Positions 1 through 7,356 of a stretch of 8,798 nucleotides of DNA are shown here, one piece after another. The position numbers were made by a program, and so were the translations under genes. The notes beneath the pieces were generated by a model that was not told the DNA's origin, searched no databases, and saw nothing but the letters and a program-made list of their open reading frames with translations. How positions within the stretch are numbered: position 1 is the stretch's first letter; the number at the start of each line of letters is the position of its first letter. The stretch comes from Clostridiaceae bacterium (GTDB lineage: Bacteria > Bacillota > Clostridia > Oscillospirales > Acutalibacteraceae): NCBI GenBank assembly GCA_904502175.1, contig CAJGDU010000038.1, positions 1 to 8,798 of the forward strand, read 5' to 3'.

Positions 1-8
1 CGTTCTTA

Positions 9-14
9 TATAAT
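9..14 (+). promoter_or_regulatory. Putative -10 box of the tRNA-Ser promoter
   Basis: A perfect TATAAT lies in an AT-rich stretch that contrasts with the GC-rich genes. It would place transcription start near position 20-22, about 35 nt before the tRNA. The matching -35 box would fall off the left edge, so the promoter cannot be checked in full. Confidence 0.55.
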
Positions 15-56
15 AATTGCGCACTCGACAGAGAGTTGCGCCACATTTGACCATAC

Positions 57-149
57 GGAGAGTTGTCCGAGCTGGCCGAAGGAGCACGATTGGAAATCGT
101 GTAAACCGTCAAAGCGGTTTCGAGGGTTCGAATCCCTTGCTCTCCGCCA
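57..149 (+). tRNA. tRNA-Ser (anticodon GGA), CCA encoded
   Basis: This 93-nt gene folds as a class II tRNA. The acceptor stem is 57-63 with 139-145 (last pair T-G), and the D stem is 66-68 with 81-83. The anticodon stem is 85-89 with 97-101, enclosing a 7-nt loop whose anticodon GGA is at 92-94 and reads UCC/UCU serine codons. The long variable arm is a perfect 6-bp stem (103-108 with 115-120), typical of serine tRNAs. The T stem is 122-126 with 134-138 around TTCGAAT. G146 is the discriminator base expected for tRNA-Ser, and CCA (147-149) is genomically encoded. It stands alone here, followed at once by an intrinsic terminator. Confidence 0.97.
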
Positions 150-153
150 TAAG

Positions 154-183
154 AAAAAGACCACCTTTTGGGTGGTCTTTTTT
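154..183. terminator. Bidirectional intrinsic terminator between tRNA-Ser and the hydrolase gene
   Basis: A hairpin of 10-12 bp (154-165 with 171-182, loop TTTTG) is flanked by A's on the left and a run of T's on the right (178-183). Read on the plus strand it ends the tRNA transcript. Read on the minus strand it has its own U-rich tail and lies 7 nt after the stop codon of the hydrolase gene, so it should end both converging transcripts. Confidence 0.9.
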
Positions 184-190
184 CGTAATG

Positions 191-1123
191 TTATTTCGCC
201 AGAATGCCGTCATAGAAGGCGATGATGCCGTCGCAGACTTCATTCTTGATCTCCGCGTAGTTGTGGATCTCATGGCGGTAGCCGCTATAGAGTTTCGTCG
301 TGACCTTATGACCGGTCTCTGCGAGCCAGTTGGAGGTCTGATAGACGCCTTCGCCCCAGGAGCCGACCGGGTCTTCATCGCCGGCAATGTTGTAGAGCGG
401 GAGGTCCTTCGGGACTTTCGCCGCCCACTCGGTGCCCTGGATGCAGTCCATCATCTCGCAGAAGTAGAGCATGGAGCGGTTGTTGGTGGCTTTCGTGAAG
501 GCGTCGAAGGGGTCGGCCGCGTGGTCGTCCTGGACCCACTTGCTGTGGCAGATCCACTCGTTGCCGAGCTTCACGTCTTCCTCGATCCGGCTGAACATGA
601 AGCCGAAGAGCATGTTCGTGAAGGCCGGGTCGGACTCATCGCCCTTGCCCTCGTCGACGGCGGCCTGGATGGCGCCGATGGTGTCCTTCAGGGACGGCAG
701 CGCGCCGCAGGTGCCGCACATGGTGGCGCCCGCCAGTTCATTGCCGTAGGTGGCGATGTAGTCGCGGGTGATGAAAGAACCCATGCTGTGGCCGAACAGG
801 AAGTACGGCAGGCCGGGATACATCTCCTTGACGATGCCGGTCAGGGTGTGTTCGTCCTCCATCATGGTGTGCGGGCCCTTTTTGCCCCAGTCGCCCCAGC
901 TGTCATTGACGACGGCGGTCTTGCCGTGTCCGACGTGGTCGTCGGCGGCGACGATATAGCCGGCCTCCAGGAACCGGACGATCATATGCAGGTAGCGGCG
1001 GGAATGCTCGCCGAACCCGTGGATAAGCTGGATGACGCCTTTCGGCTCACAGGCGGGGACATAGATCCAGCCCTGGACATCCTGCTCCTCGTTGAACGAT
1101 TTGAAGCTGATCTCGTGTAACAT
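191..1123 (-). CDS. Alpha/beta hydrolase, lysophospholipase / monoacylglycerol lipase-like
   Basis: This 310-residue protein belongs to the serine aminopeptidase S33 / Hydrolase_4 branch of alpha/beta hydrolases, which typically cleave esters of glycerol or phospholipids. HGFGEHSRRY (35-44) is the oxyanion-hole region typical of monoacylglycerol lipase-like proteins, followed by DDHVGHGKT (61-69). The nucleophile elbow is GHSMGS with Ser113. The likely acid is Asp251 in GDEDPVG, and the catalytic His is His284 in RHEIHN. No signal peptide or membrane segment is seen, so it is probably cytoplasmic. The frame stays open far upstream, but the start at 1123 is set by a strong GGAGG site and the family's usual length. 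The natural substrate cannot be told from sequence. It is divergent from the peptide-transport operon and ends at the terminator shared with the tRNA. Confidence 0.92.
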   Translation of the reverse strand: MLHEISFKSFNEEQDVQGWIYVPACEPKGVIQLIHGFGEHSRRYLHMIVRFLEAGYIVAADDHVGHGKTAVVNDSWGDWGKKGPHTMMEDEHTLTGIVKEMYPGLPYFLFGHSMGSFITRDYIATYGNELAGATMCGTCGALPSLKDTIGAIQAAVDEGKGDESDPAFTNMLFGFMFSRIEEDVKLGNEWICHSKWVQDDHAADPFDAFTKATNNRSMLYFCEMMDCIQGTEWAAKVPKDLPLYNIAGDEDPVGSWGEGVYQTSNWLAETGHKVTTKLYSGYRHEIHNYAEIKNEVCDGIIAFYDGILAK

Positions 1124-1127
1124 AGTG

Positions 1128-1139
1128 TTCCTCCTTTTT
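1128..1139 (-). promoter_or_regulatory. Ribosome binding site fixing the hydrolase start
   Basis: Read on the minus strand this is AAAAAGGAGGAA, a near-perfect anti-SD match ending a few nt before the ATG at 1121-1123. It decides against the much longer open frame that continues upstream across the intergenic region. Confidence 0.88.
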
Positions 1140-1178
1140 CTGCAATATGCTCTCGCATTTGGTAGCTTGTCCAGCTTT

Positions 1179-1208
1179 ATCATACGACAGATGCCATGGG
1201 AAAGACAA
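1179..1208 (-). promoter_or_regulatory. Putative SigA-type promoter for the hydrolase gene
   Basis: On the minus strand, TTGTCT (1203-1208) and TATGAT (1179-1184) are separated by 18 nt, matching 4/6 and 5/6 of the -35 and -10 consensus. Transcription would start near 1172 and give a leader of about 50 nt holding the strong SD site. It is placed back to back with the plus-strand promoter without overlapping it. Confidence 0.5.
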
Positions 1209-1216
1209 GGCACAAC

Positions 1217-1246
1217 TTGCCAGCAAATCGCCTTTTCCGTTATAAT
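1217..1246 (+). promoter_or_regulatory. Putative SigA-type promoter of the symporter-acyltransferase-pepD-OPT-PqqD operon
   Basis: TTGCCA (1217-1222, 5/6 match to the -35 consensus) and a perfect TATAAT (1241-1246) are separated by 18 nt. Transcription would start near 1253, giving a leader of about 40 nt to the ATG at 1292. No other convincing promoter is seen in the short gaps downstream, so this is the best candidate driver of all five genes. Confidence 0.65.
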
Positions 1247-1247
1247 A

Positions 1248-1263
1248 GGTTCGTTAACCAACC
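1248..1263. promoter_or_regulatory. Imperfect 16-bp palindrome over the predicted transcription start (candidate operator)
   Basis: GGTTCGTTAACCAACC reads as an inverted repeat with 7 of 8 base pairs matched and no central loop (mismatch C1252/C1259). It begins 1 nt after the -10 box and covers the predicted +1, a common position for a repressor site. The absence of a loop favours a protein-binding DNA site over an RNA hairpin. The binding factor is unknown. Confidence 0.4.
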
Positions 1264-1291
1264 ATGATATCAAGGAAAGGCAGGACATCTT

Positions 1292-2746
1292 ATGATCGTC
1301 AACATCCTCGACAAGATCGACTCGGTCATGTACTACCCCATCCTCATCATCATCCTGGTGTTTGGAGGTCTGTACTTCACCGCGCGCACCCGCTTTGTCC
1401 AGATCCGCATGTTCAAAGAATCGTGCCGGCTCATCATGGAGCCACCCACCCCGCCGCAGAAGATCTCCTCGTTCCAGGCCATGATTGTCTCCACGGCGTC
1501 CCGCGTGGGCACCGGCAACATCGTCGGTGTCTCCTCGGCCATCTGCCTCGGCGGCCCCGGAGCCGTCTTCTGGATGTGGCTCATGTGTCTGGTGGGCGCG
1601 TCTTCCGCATTCACGGAAAGTACCCTCGCGCAGATCTACAAGAAGAAAGATGAAAACGGCGACGCCTACGGCGGACCGGCCTACTACATCGAAAAGGCCT
1701 TCCGTTCCCGCATCCCCGCCCTCATCTTCTGCTTCTTCCTGCTGATGACCTATTCCTTCGGGTTCCAGCTGCTCTGCTCTTTCAACCTGCAGACCACGTT
1801 CCAGGCCTATTCCTTCTATGACCCGAAGACCACCCCCGCCATCATCGGCGTCATCCTCGCCGTGCTGGCAGGCTACTGCATCTTCGGCGGCGGCAAGCGC
1901 ATCATCAAGCTCACGAGCTCCGTCGTCCCCGCCATGGGCATCTTCTACGTGATCATCGCCCTCATCGTCATCATCGCCAACATCAAGAACATCCCGCACA
2001 TGTTCGGCATCATCTTTGAAGATGCGTTCAACTTCAAAGCCATCTTCGGCGGCATGTCCGGTTCCTGCCTCATCTACGGCGTCAAGAGAGGCCTGTACTC
2101 CAACGAAGCCGGTGTCGGTTCCGCGCCGAACGCCTCGGCCTCGGCCATGGTCTCCCACCCTGTCAAGCAGGGCCTCGCGCAGACCCTTTCCGTCTACATC
2201 GACACCATGCTCCTCTGCACCGCGACCGCCCTCATGTGTCTCTCCACCGGCGTCGCTTACGGCCCCGCGGTCGAAGGCGCTCCCTACGTCCAGAACGCCA
2301 TCTCTTCCCTGTTCGGACGCGTCGGCCCCGTCTTCATCACCGTCGCCATGATCATGTTCGCGTTCACCACGCTGCTCGGCAATCTCTACTATGCCGACAA
2401 CGCCCTGGCGTACATGAACCACAAAAAAATGCCCGGCAAGAAGTTCATGACCGGATTCAAGATCTTCTGCGTCATCGTCATCTTCGCCGGCGCCATCATC
2501 CCCTCCAAGGCGGCCTGGGCTCTGGCCGACATCTCCATGGGCGGCATGACCATGATCAACATCCCCGCCTGTGTCATCCTCGGAGGCACGGTCTTCAAAG
2601 CCCTGCGGGACTATGAAGCCCAGAAGAAAGCAAACAAGAACCCCATCTTCTTCACCAAGGAGATCGGGCTGAACCAAGACGATTTCGACTTCTGGAAAGA
2701 GGACGACACGTCCCACATCCCCGAAGAAGTCATTAAGGAAGCCTGA
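1292..2746 (+). CDS. Sodium:alanine (AGCS family) amino acid symporter
   Basis: This 484-residue polytopic membrane protein is of the alanine or glycine:cation symporter family, which couples Na+ (or H+) entry to uptake of small neutral amino acids. Family hallmarks are present: STASRVGTGNIVGVSSAI (67-84), GGPGAVFWMW (87-96), and the strongly conserved GLYSNEAGVGSAPNASASA (267-285). About ten hydrophobic segments alternate with short loops, and the C-terminal ~45 residues form a charged cytoplasmic tail. The length is normal for the family. The start follows a purine-rich SD stretch (AGGAAAGGCAGGA, 1273-1285) at good spacing. It is the first gene of the five-gene run and probably supplies or exchanges amino acids alongside the peptide transporter downstream. 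Substrate (alanine, glycine or another) cannot be fixed from sequence. Confidence 0.95.
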   Translation: MIVNILDKIDSVMYYPILIIILVFGGLYFTARTRFVQIRMFKESCRLIMEPPTPPQKISSFQAMIVSTASRVGTGNIVGVSSAICLGGPGAVFWMWLMCLVGASSAFTESTLAQIYKKKDENGDAYGGPAYYIEKAFRSRIPALIFCFFLLMTYSFGFQLLCSFNLQTTFQAYSFYDPKTTPAIIGVILAVLAGYCIFGGGKRIIKLTSSVVPAMGIFYVIIALIVIIANIKNIPHMFGIIFEDAFNFKAIFGGMSGSCLIYGVKRGLYSNEAGVGSAPNASASAMVSHPVKQGLAQTLSVYIDTMLLCTATALMCLSTGVAYGPAVEGAPYVQNAISSLFGRVGPVFITVAMIMFAFTTLLGNLYYADNALAYMNHKKMPGKKFMTGFKIFCVIVIFAGAIIPSKAAWALADISMGGMTMINIPACVILGGTVFKALRDYEAQKKANKNPIFFTKEIGLNQDDFDFWKEDDTSHIPEEVIKEA

Positions 2747-2754
2747 CACAAAAC

Positions 2755-3903
2755 ATGAAAGAAACGTTAGAACGTCCGTCCGGGAAAGCGCCCCGGCAGG
2801 CGAACATCGAACTCCTGCGCATCACTTCCATGCTGGCGGTCATCGCCATGCATTTCCTCGGCGTGGGCGGCGTCATGACCGCCTCCACCGGGGTGTGGTT
2901 CGTCGTGACCAGCGTCCTGTACTCGTTCCTCATCGTGGCCACCAGCTGCTACGTGCTCATCGGCGGCTATTTCCTCGCCACTTCGAGGTTCCGGACCGGG
3001 CGCATCTTCCGGCTGCTTCTGGAGTTCTTCACTTACACCTTCGGCATCTACCTCCTGTTCGGACTGGTCGTGCTCATCAAGAACGGGGACAACCTGTTCT
3101 CCTGGCACGAGTTTTTGACGTTCTACCTGTTCCCCATCGTCCATGAGGAAAACTGGTTCGTCACCTGCTATCTGCTCATGCTGCTGTTCGCGCCGTTTTA
3201 CAACATCCTGCTGCAGCATCTGACACAGTCGCAGCACAAGCTCCTCATCGGCATCTGCGTGTTCCTGTTCTCGGTCGTCCCCAGTGTCATCTGGCACGCG
3301 TCCGGACAGTTCCTGCAGAACGGCGGCTACACCTTTGTGTGGTTCTCCACCCTGTATTTCGTTGCGGCCTACTTCCGGCTCTACGGCTTCCCGTCCGGCG
3401 CCAAGCCTGCGGTCCTCTGCGGCCTCTATGTATTGGCTGCCGCCGGCACCGCGGCGCTGGTCAACCGGGAGTTCCTCTACCCCGGCGTCCTGACCGAAGA
3501 GCACAACGGATACTATTTCTTCTTCAACTACAATTTCCTGACGACCTTCGCGGCCTCGGTGGCGTTCTTCGCCCTGTTCCACTACGTGACCATCCGGTCC
3601 GCGAAGCTCGGACGGACCATCAATAAAGTCGCCTCGTACTCCTTCGCCGTGTTCCTCATCCACACCCACCCCGCCATCACCGGCGCGCTCTGGAACGGAG
3701 TGGTCCACGCCGAACGGTTCGTCAACTCCCCGCTGGTCTTCGTCGGCATCCTGGTGGTGCCGCCGGTCCTCTACGCCGTCTGCTCGCTGGTCGAACAGGT
3801 CCGCCTCTGGTTCTCCCGCCCTCTGCTGGAGAGCAAGGCCCTGAACGCGAAGTTTGCGGAGTGGGATGAAAAAAGCGGCTTCAACGAAACCACAGAAAGC
3901 TAA
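2755..3903 (+). CDS. Acyltransferase 3 family membrane protein
   Basis: This 382-residue protein has about ten hydrophobic segments, typical of acyltransferase 3 (the OatA/WecH/exopolysaccharide acylase group). These enzymes move acetyl or other acyl groups across or at the membrane onto sugars, peptidoglycan or other surface molecules. Supporting motifs: NIELLRITSMLAVIAMHF (17-34) with the conserved His33 after the first helix, CYVLIGGYFLA (65-75), NWFVTCYLLMLLFAPFYN (133-150), and SYSFAVFLIHTHP (294-306). It starts 8 nt after the symporter stop. Its only SD-like sequence (AAGGA, 2735-2739) lies inside the symporter's last codons and is rather far from the ATG, which suggests translational coupling or weak expression. 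No extracellular SGNH domain is attached. The acceptor is unknown, and its presence in a peptide-uptake operon is unexplained. Confidence 0.88.
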   Translation: MKETLERPSGKAPRQANIELLRITSMLAVIAMHFLGVGGVMTASTGVWFVVTSVLYSFLIVATSCYVLIGGYFLATSRFRTGRIFRLLLEFFTYTFGIYLLFGLVVLIKNGDNLFSWHEFLTFYLFPIVHEENWFVTCYLLMLLFAPFYNILLQHLTQSQHKLLIGICVFLFSVVPSVIWHASGQFLQNGGYTFVWFSTLYFVAAYFRLYGFPSGAKPAVLCGLYVLAAAGTAALVNREFLYPGVLTEEHNGYYFFFNYNFLTTFAASVAFFALFHYVTIRSAKLGRTINKVASYSFAVFLIHTHPAITGALWNGVVHAERFVNSPLVFVGILVVPPVLYAVCSLVEQVRLWFSRPLLESKALNAKFAEWDEKSGFNETTES

Positions 3904-3915
3904 GGATATCGTTTT

Positions 3916-5376
3916 ATGGACTATAAGATCAAGGGCTATGAGCCCGCAGCATTGTTCCGCAATTTCGAAGACTTCAGCGCAGTCCCCCGGGGCTCGTTCC
4001 ACAATGAAAAAGCCAGCGCATTCCTCGTCAAGTTTGCAAAAGACCACGGACTCGAAGTCCTGCAGGACAAGGCCCTCAACGTCATCATCAAAAAACCGGG
4101 ACAGAACGGCGGCGAAAACAAGCCGCCGGTTATTTTGCAGGGACATATAGATATGGTCTGCGAAAAGGTCCACGGCTGTGACCACGACTTTGAGAACGAG
4201 GGCATCGACATGGTCGTCACCGAGGACGGCTGGCTCACCGCCAGCGGCACCACCCTCGGCGGCGACGACGGCATAGCCGACGCCACCATGATGACCCTTC
4301 TGGAAGACCCGTCCCTCTCTCACCCGCCGCTGGAATGCGTTTTCACGACGGACGAAGAGGTCGGTCTGCTGGGCGCCGCCGCGCTCGACTACAGCGCGCT
4401 GGACGGCCGTCTCATGATCAACCTCGACTCCGAGGACGAGGGCGTTGCCACCGTCAGCTGCGCCGGAGGGATGGATTACATCCTGACCCGGGCCGTCACC
4501 GCGGAGACCCTTCCCGGGGAGACCGTTTCCATCGCGGTCAAAGGACTGCTGGGCGGCCACTCCGGCACCGACATCGACCTCGGCCACACCAACGCGGACA
4601 AGCTCATCGCCCGCGCGGTCTTGAAAGCCCTGGACGACCCGGACGCCCGTCTCGTCTCATTCCTGGGCGGCACCAAAGGGAATGCCATCCCCCGGGAGGC
4701 CGAAGCGGTCCTCTGGTTCCCCACTTCTGAGAAAGCAGAGGCGGCCGCCGCGCTTTGGAAGACGCTGGGTGAGGCGTTCGTCCATGAGATCCACGCCCTG
4801 GAACCGGACATCGACGTCACGGTCGGGCGAACGACCACCGACGGCGCGCAAGTCCTGTCCCGGGAAGACACAGAGGCGGTCATCTCCGCCATCGTCCTGT
4901 CCCCGAACGGGGTCAAACAGCGCGACCCGCTCATGGACGACTTCATCATCACGTCCCTGAACCTCGGCATCGTCTCGGTCAGCGGCGGCAGCGCCGTCCT
5001 GAACTTCGCGCCCCGCAGCTCCGTCGACTCCCTCATGGAGGCCGTGACCGATGAGCTCGCCCTGACCGCGAAGACCTTCGGGTTCGAGACCGAGGTCTCC
5101 GGCGCCTATCCCGGCTGGGAAAAGGTCGAAGGCTCCGTCCTCTGTGAGACGATGAAACAGAGTTATCGGGAACTCTTCGGAGAAGAGCTGAAGGTGGAAG
5201 GCATCCACGCGGGCCTCGAGTGCGGCCTGTTCTACGCGAACCTCCCGGGCCTCGACCCCGTCTCCATCGGACCCACCATGAGAGGGGTCCACACACCCGA
5301 TGAAAAAATGGATCTGGCGTCCTGCGAAAAGTTTTACCGACTGGTCGTGGACGTTCTGGCAAAACTTGCCGAATAA
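3916..5376 (+). CDS. pepD: Aminoacyl-histidine dipeptidase (Xaa-His dipeptidase, M20C)
   Basis: This 486-residue cytoplasmic zinc peptidase belongs to the M20C group. The family hydrolyses dipeptides such as carnosine and other Xaa-His or broader dipeptides. The metal and catalytic residues can all be placed: His77 and Asp79 in LQGHIDMVCEK, bridging Asp117 in LGGDDGIA, catalytic Glu147 and metal ligand Glu148 in TTDEEVG, Asp171 in NLDSEDEG, and His459 in GVHTPDE. The lid or dimerisation domain spans roughly 185-390, with GLLGGHSGTDI at 210-220. Length matches E. coli PepD. The start is supported by TAAGGA (3901-3906), which overlaps the acyltransferase stop codon, with 9 nt to the ATG. Placed directly before the OPT transporter, it likely degrades imported peptides to free amino acids. 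Confidence 0.96.
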   Translation: MDYKIKGYEPAALFRNFEDFSAVPRGSFHNEKASAFLVKFAKDHGLEVLQDKALNVIIKKPGQNGGENKPPVILQGHIDMVCEKVHGCDHDFENEGIDMVVTEDGWLTASGTTLGGDDGIADATMMTLLEDPSLSHPPLECVFTTDEEVGLLGAAALDYSALDGRLMINLDSEDEGVATVSCAGGMDYILTRAVTAETLPGETVSIAVKGLLGGHSGTDIDLGHTNADKLIARAVLKALDDPDARLVSFLGGTKGNAIPREAEAVLWFPTSEKAEAAAALWKTLGEAFVHEIHALEPDIDVTVGRTTTDGAQVLSREDTEAVISAIVLSPNGVKQRDPLMDDFIITSLNLGIVSVSGGSAVLNFAPRSSVDSLMEAVTDELALTAKTFGFETEVSGAYPGWEKVEGSVLCETMKQSYRELFGEELKVEGIHAGLECGLFYANLPGLDPVSIGPTMRGVHTPDEKMDLASCEKFYRLVVDVLAKLAE

Positions 5377-5403
5377 AGAAGAATCAAAAAGAGGTAATCG
5401 CAC

Positions 5404-7356
5404 ATGTCTGAAAACAAAGGGGCCAGCTACAAGCCGTATATCCCGGCTGACCGCATTGTTCCCGAACTCACCGTAACATCCATCCTCCTCGGCATCCTGC
5501 TTGCCGTCGTGTTCGGCGCCGCGAACGCCTACCTGGGACTCCGGGTCGGCATGACCATTTCCGCGTCCATTCCCGCCGCCGTCATCTCGATGGGTATCAT
5601 CCGTTTCATCCTCCGGAAAGACTCCATTCTGGAGAACAATATGGTCCAGACCATCGGCTCCGCCGGTGAGTCTCTTGCCGCCGGTGCCATCTTCACCCTC
5701 CCCGCCCTGTTCCTGTGGGCCGAGGAAGGCAAGATCGAGACACCGAGCATGCTGACCATCACCCTCATCTGCCTCGTGGGCGGCCTTCTGGGCATCCTGT
5801 TCATGATCCCCCTGCGCCAGGCCCTCATCGTCGAGGAGCACGGCGTCCTTCCCTTCCCGGAGGGCACCGCCTGTTCCGAAGTCCTTCTGGCCGGCGAAGA
5901 AGGCGGCTCCAAAGCGGGCGCGGTCTTCAGCGGCCTCGGCATTGCCGCTCTGTACAAGCTCCTGACCGACGGCTTCAAGTTCTGGCCCTCGGAAGTGGGA
6001 CATGACATCAAGTTCTTCAAGGGTTCGTCCCTCGGTATGCAGGTCCTGCCCGCCCTCGCCGGCGTCGGCTACATCTGCGGACCAAAGATCTCCAGTTACA
6101 TGTTCGCGGGCGGTACCCTCAGCTGGTTCGTCCTCATGCCGGTCATCGCGCTCTTCGGCGCCGATGCCACCATCTTCCCCGGGACGGAAGTCATCAACAC
6201 GCTGAGTCCCGGCACCCTCTGGGGCACCTACGTCCGGTACATCGGTGCCGGCGCCGTCGCCACCGGCGGTGTCATCTCGCTCATCAAGAGCTTCCCCATG
6301 ATCGTCCGCACCTTCAAAGCCACCATGTCCACCTTCGGCAAAAAGAAGGGCGATCAGCCGGCGGCTCTGCTTCCCCGGACCCAGCAGGACCTCCCCATGC
6401 CGCTCGTCATCGGCCTGGTCCTCGCGCTCGTCCTGCTCATCTGGCTGCTGCCGACCTTCCCGGTCAACCCCCTCGGCGCCCTGCTGGTCGTCGTGTTCGG
6501 CTTCTTCTTCGCAGCGGTCTCTTCCCGTATGGTCGGCCTCATCGGCTCGTCCAATAACCCGGTCTCCGGCATGGCCATCGCCACGCTGCTCGCCACCACC
6601 GTCCTTCTGAAGGTCACCGGCACCGCCGGCACCAAGGGCATGGTCGGCGCCATCGCCATCGGCGGCATCATCTGTGTCGTCGCGGCCATCGCGGGCGATA
6701 CGTCTCAGGACCTCAAGACCGGTTTCCTGGTGGGCGCCACGCCCCGGAAACAGCAGGTCGGTGAAATCATCGGATGCATCGCCTCCGCCATTTCCATCGG
6801 CTATGTCCTCGACCTTCTGAACCGTGCCTGGGGCTTCGGCGGGACCGAGATCCCCGCCCCGCAGGGCATGATGATGAAGATGATCGTCGAAGGCATCATG
6901 AACGCGCAGCTGCCCTGGGGACTCATCTTCATCGGCGTCTTTGTCGCCATTGTCATTGAGATCCTCGGCGTCCCGGTCATGCCGGTCGCCGTCGGCATGT
7001 ACCTGCCCTTCTCCCTGTCCGCCGGCATCATGTGCGGCGGCGTCATCCGCTGGTTCGTGGAAAAACGGACGAAGGACAACGAGAAGCTCAACAAGGAAGC
7101 TGTGGAACGCGGCACCCTGTACACCTCCGGTCTCATCGCCGGCGAGGGCCTCATGGGCATCCTGCTCGCCGTCTTCGCCGTGGCGCACCTCGACATCGAC
7201 TTCTCCTCGAAGTTCAGCATCGGGCAGGTCGGCGCCCTCATCATGTGGCTCCTCATGCTCGCCACGCTGGTCTATGTCTGCTTCGGCAAAAAGAACCTGA
7301 AGTCCATCGCCAAAAAGTCCGATGTCAGGTATGATGGGGACCAGAGCGATGAGTAA
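5404..7356 (+). CDS. OPT family oligopeptide transporter
   Basis: This 650-residue integral membrane protein is of the prokaryotic OPT/YSL type, proton-coupled importers of oligopeptides (some relatives carry metal chelates). Characteristic segments: VPELTVTSILLGILLAVVFG (19-38) running into ANAYLGLRVGMTISASIPAA (40-59), IGSAGESLAAGAIFTLPALF (84-103), the motif EEHGVLPFPEGTACSEVL (144-161), GSSNNPVSGMAIATLLATT (381-399), and GVPVMPVAVGMYLPFS (522-537). About 14-16 hydrophobic segments are visible, and the C-terminal ~25 residues form a charged cytoplasmic tail. The length is typical. It starts 27 nt after pepD with an SD GAGGT (5391-5395). Its last codons overlap the start of the PqqD-like gene by 8 nt. 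Whether it carries ordinary di-/tripeptides or a special substrate is open. Confidence 0.95.
   Translation: MSENKGASYKPYIPADRIVPELTVTSILLGILLAVVFGAANAYLGLRVGMTISASIPAAVISMGIIRFILRKDSILENNMVQTIGSAGESLAAGAIFTLPALFLWAEEGKIETPSMLTITLICLVGGLLGILFMIPLRQALIVEEHGVLPFPEGTACSEVLLAGEEGGSKAGAVFSGLGIAALYKLLTDGFKFWPSEVGHDIKFFKGSSLGMQVLPALAGVGYICGPKISSYMFAGGTLSWFVLMPVIALFGADATIFPGTEVINTLSPGTLWGTYVRYIGAGAVATGGVISLIKSFPMIVRTFKATMSTFGKKKGDQPAALLPRTQQDLPMPLVIGLVLALVLLIWLLPTFPVNPLGALLVVVFGFFFAAVSSRMVGLIGSSNNPVSGMAIATLLATTVLLKVTGTAGTKGMVGAIAIGGIICVVAAIAGDTSQDLKTGFLVGATPRKQQVGEIIGCIASAISIGYVLDLLNRAWGFGGTEIPAPQGMMMKMIVEGIMNAQLPWGLIFIGVFVAIVIEILGVPVMPVAVGMYLPFSLSAGIMCGGVIRWFVEKRTKDNEKLNKEAVERGTLYTSGLIAGEGLMGILLAVFAVAHLDIDFSSKFSIGQVGALIMWLLMLATLVYVCFGKKNLKSIAKKSDVRYDGDQSDE
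7336..7340 (+). promoter_or_regulatory. Ribosome binding site selecting the PqqD-like start
   Basis: GGGGA inside the OPT coding region ends 8 nt before the ATG at 7349. Upstream in-frame ATGs at 7322, 7331 and 7334 lack a spaced SD site, so 7349 is preferred. The overlap ATGAGTAA with the OPT stop suggests coupled translation. Confidence 0.65.

Noticed and set aside
19..44. Possible 3' end of a second tRNA ending in GCGCCA
   Set aside because: No T-loop (TTCRANNC) or acceptor partner is present, and an AT-rich promoter-like box lies directly upstream. A leader hairpin fits better.
17..1120. 367-codon plus-strand open frame through the tRNA and opposite the hydrolase
   Set aside because: It runs through a tRNA gene and a terminator, and it is antisense to a hydrolase with a complete catalytic triad.
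1222..1236. Possible catabolite-responsive (cre) site upstream of the symporter
   Set aside because: The central A-A-N-C-G matches, but four fixed positions of the cre consensus are wrong.
191..2749. Continuous 852-codon minus-strand open frame across the symporter, intergenic region and hydrolase
   Set aside because: Only its last 310 codons show real protein features and have an SD. The upstream part is antisense to the symporter and gives an Asp/Gly/Glu/His-rich composition typical of the complement of GC-rich, C-ending codons.
2767..4587. 606-codon minus-strand open frame opposite the acyltransferase and pepD
   Set aside because: It is an antisense shadow: acidic, low-complexity composition, no recognisable domain, and it lies opposite two well-supported genes.
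5367..5395. Internal promoter before the OPT gene
   Set aside because: TTGCCG resembles a -35 box, but no -10-like sequence occurs at 16-18 nt spacing, so read-through from upstream is more likely.
4657..7188. 843-codon minus-strand open frame opposite pepD and OPT
   Set aside because: It has the same antisense artefact: very rich in Asp, Gly, Glu and His with no domain, and the plus strand carries two clear families.
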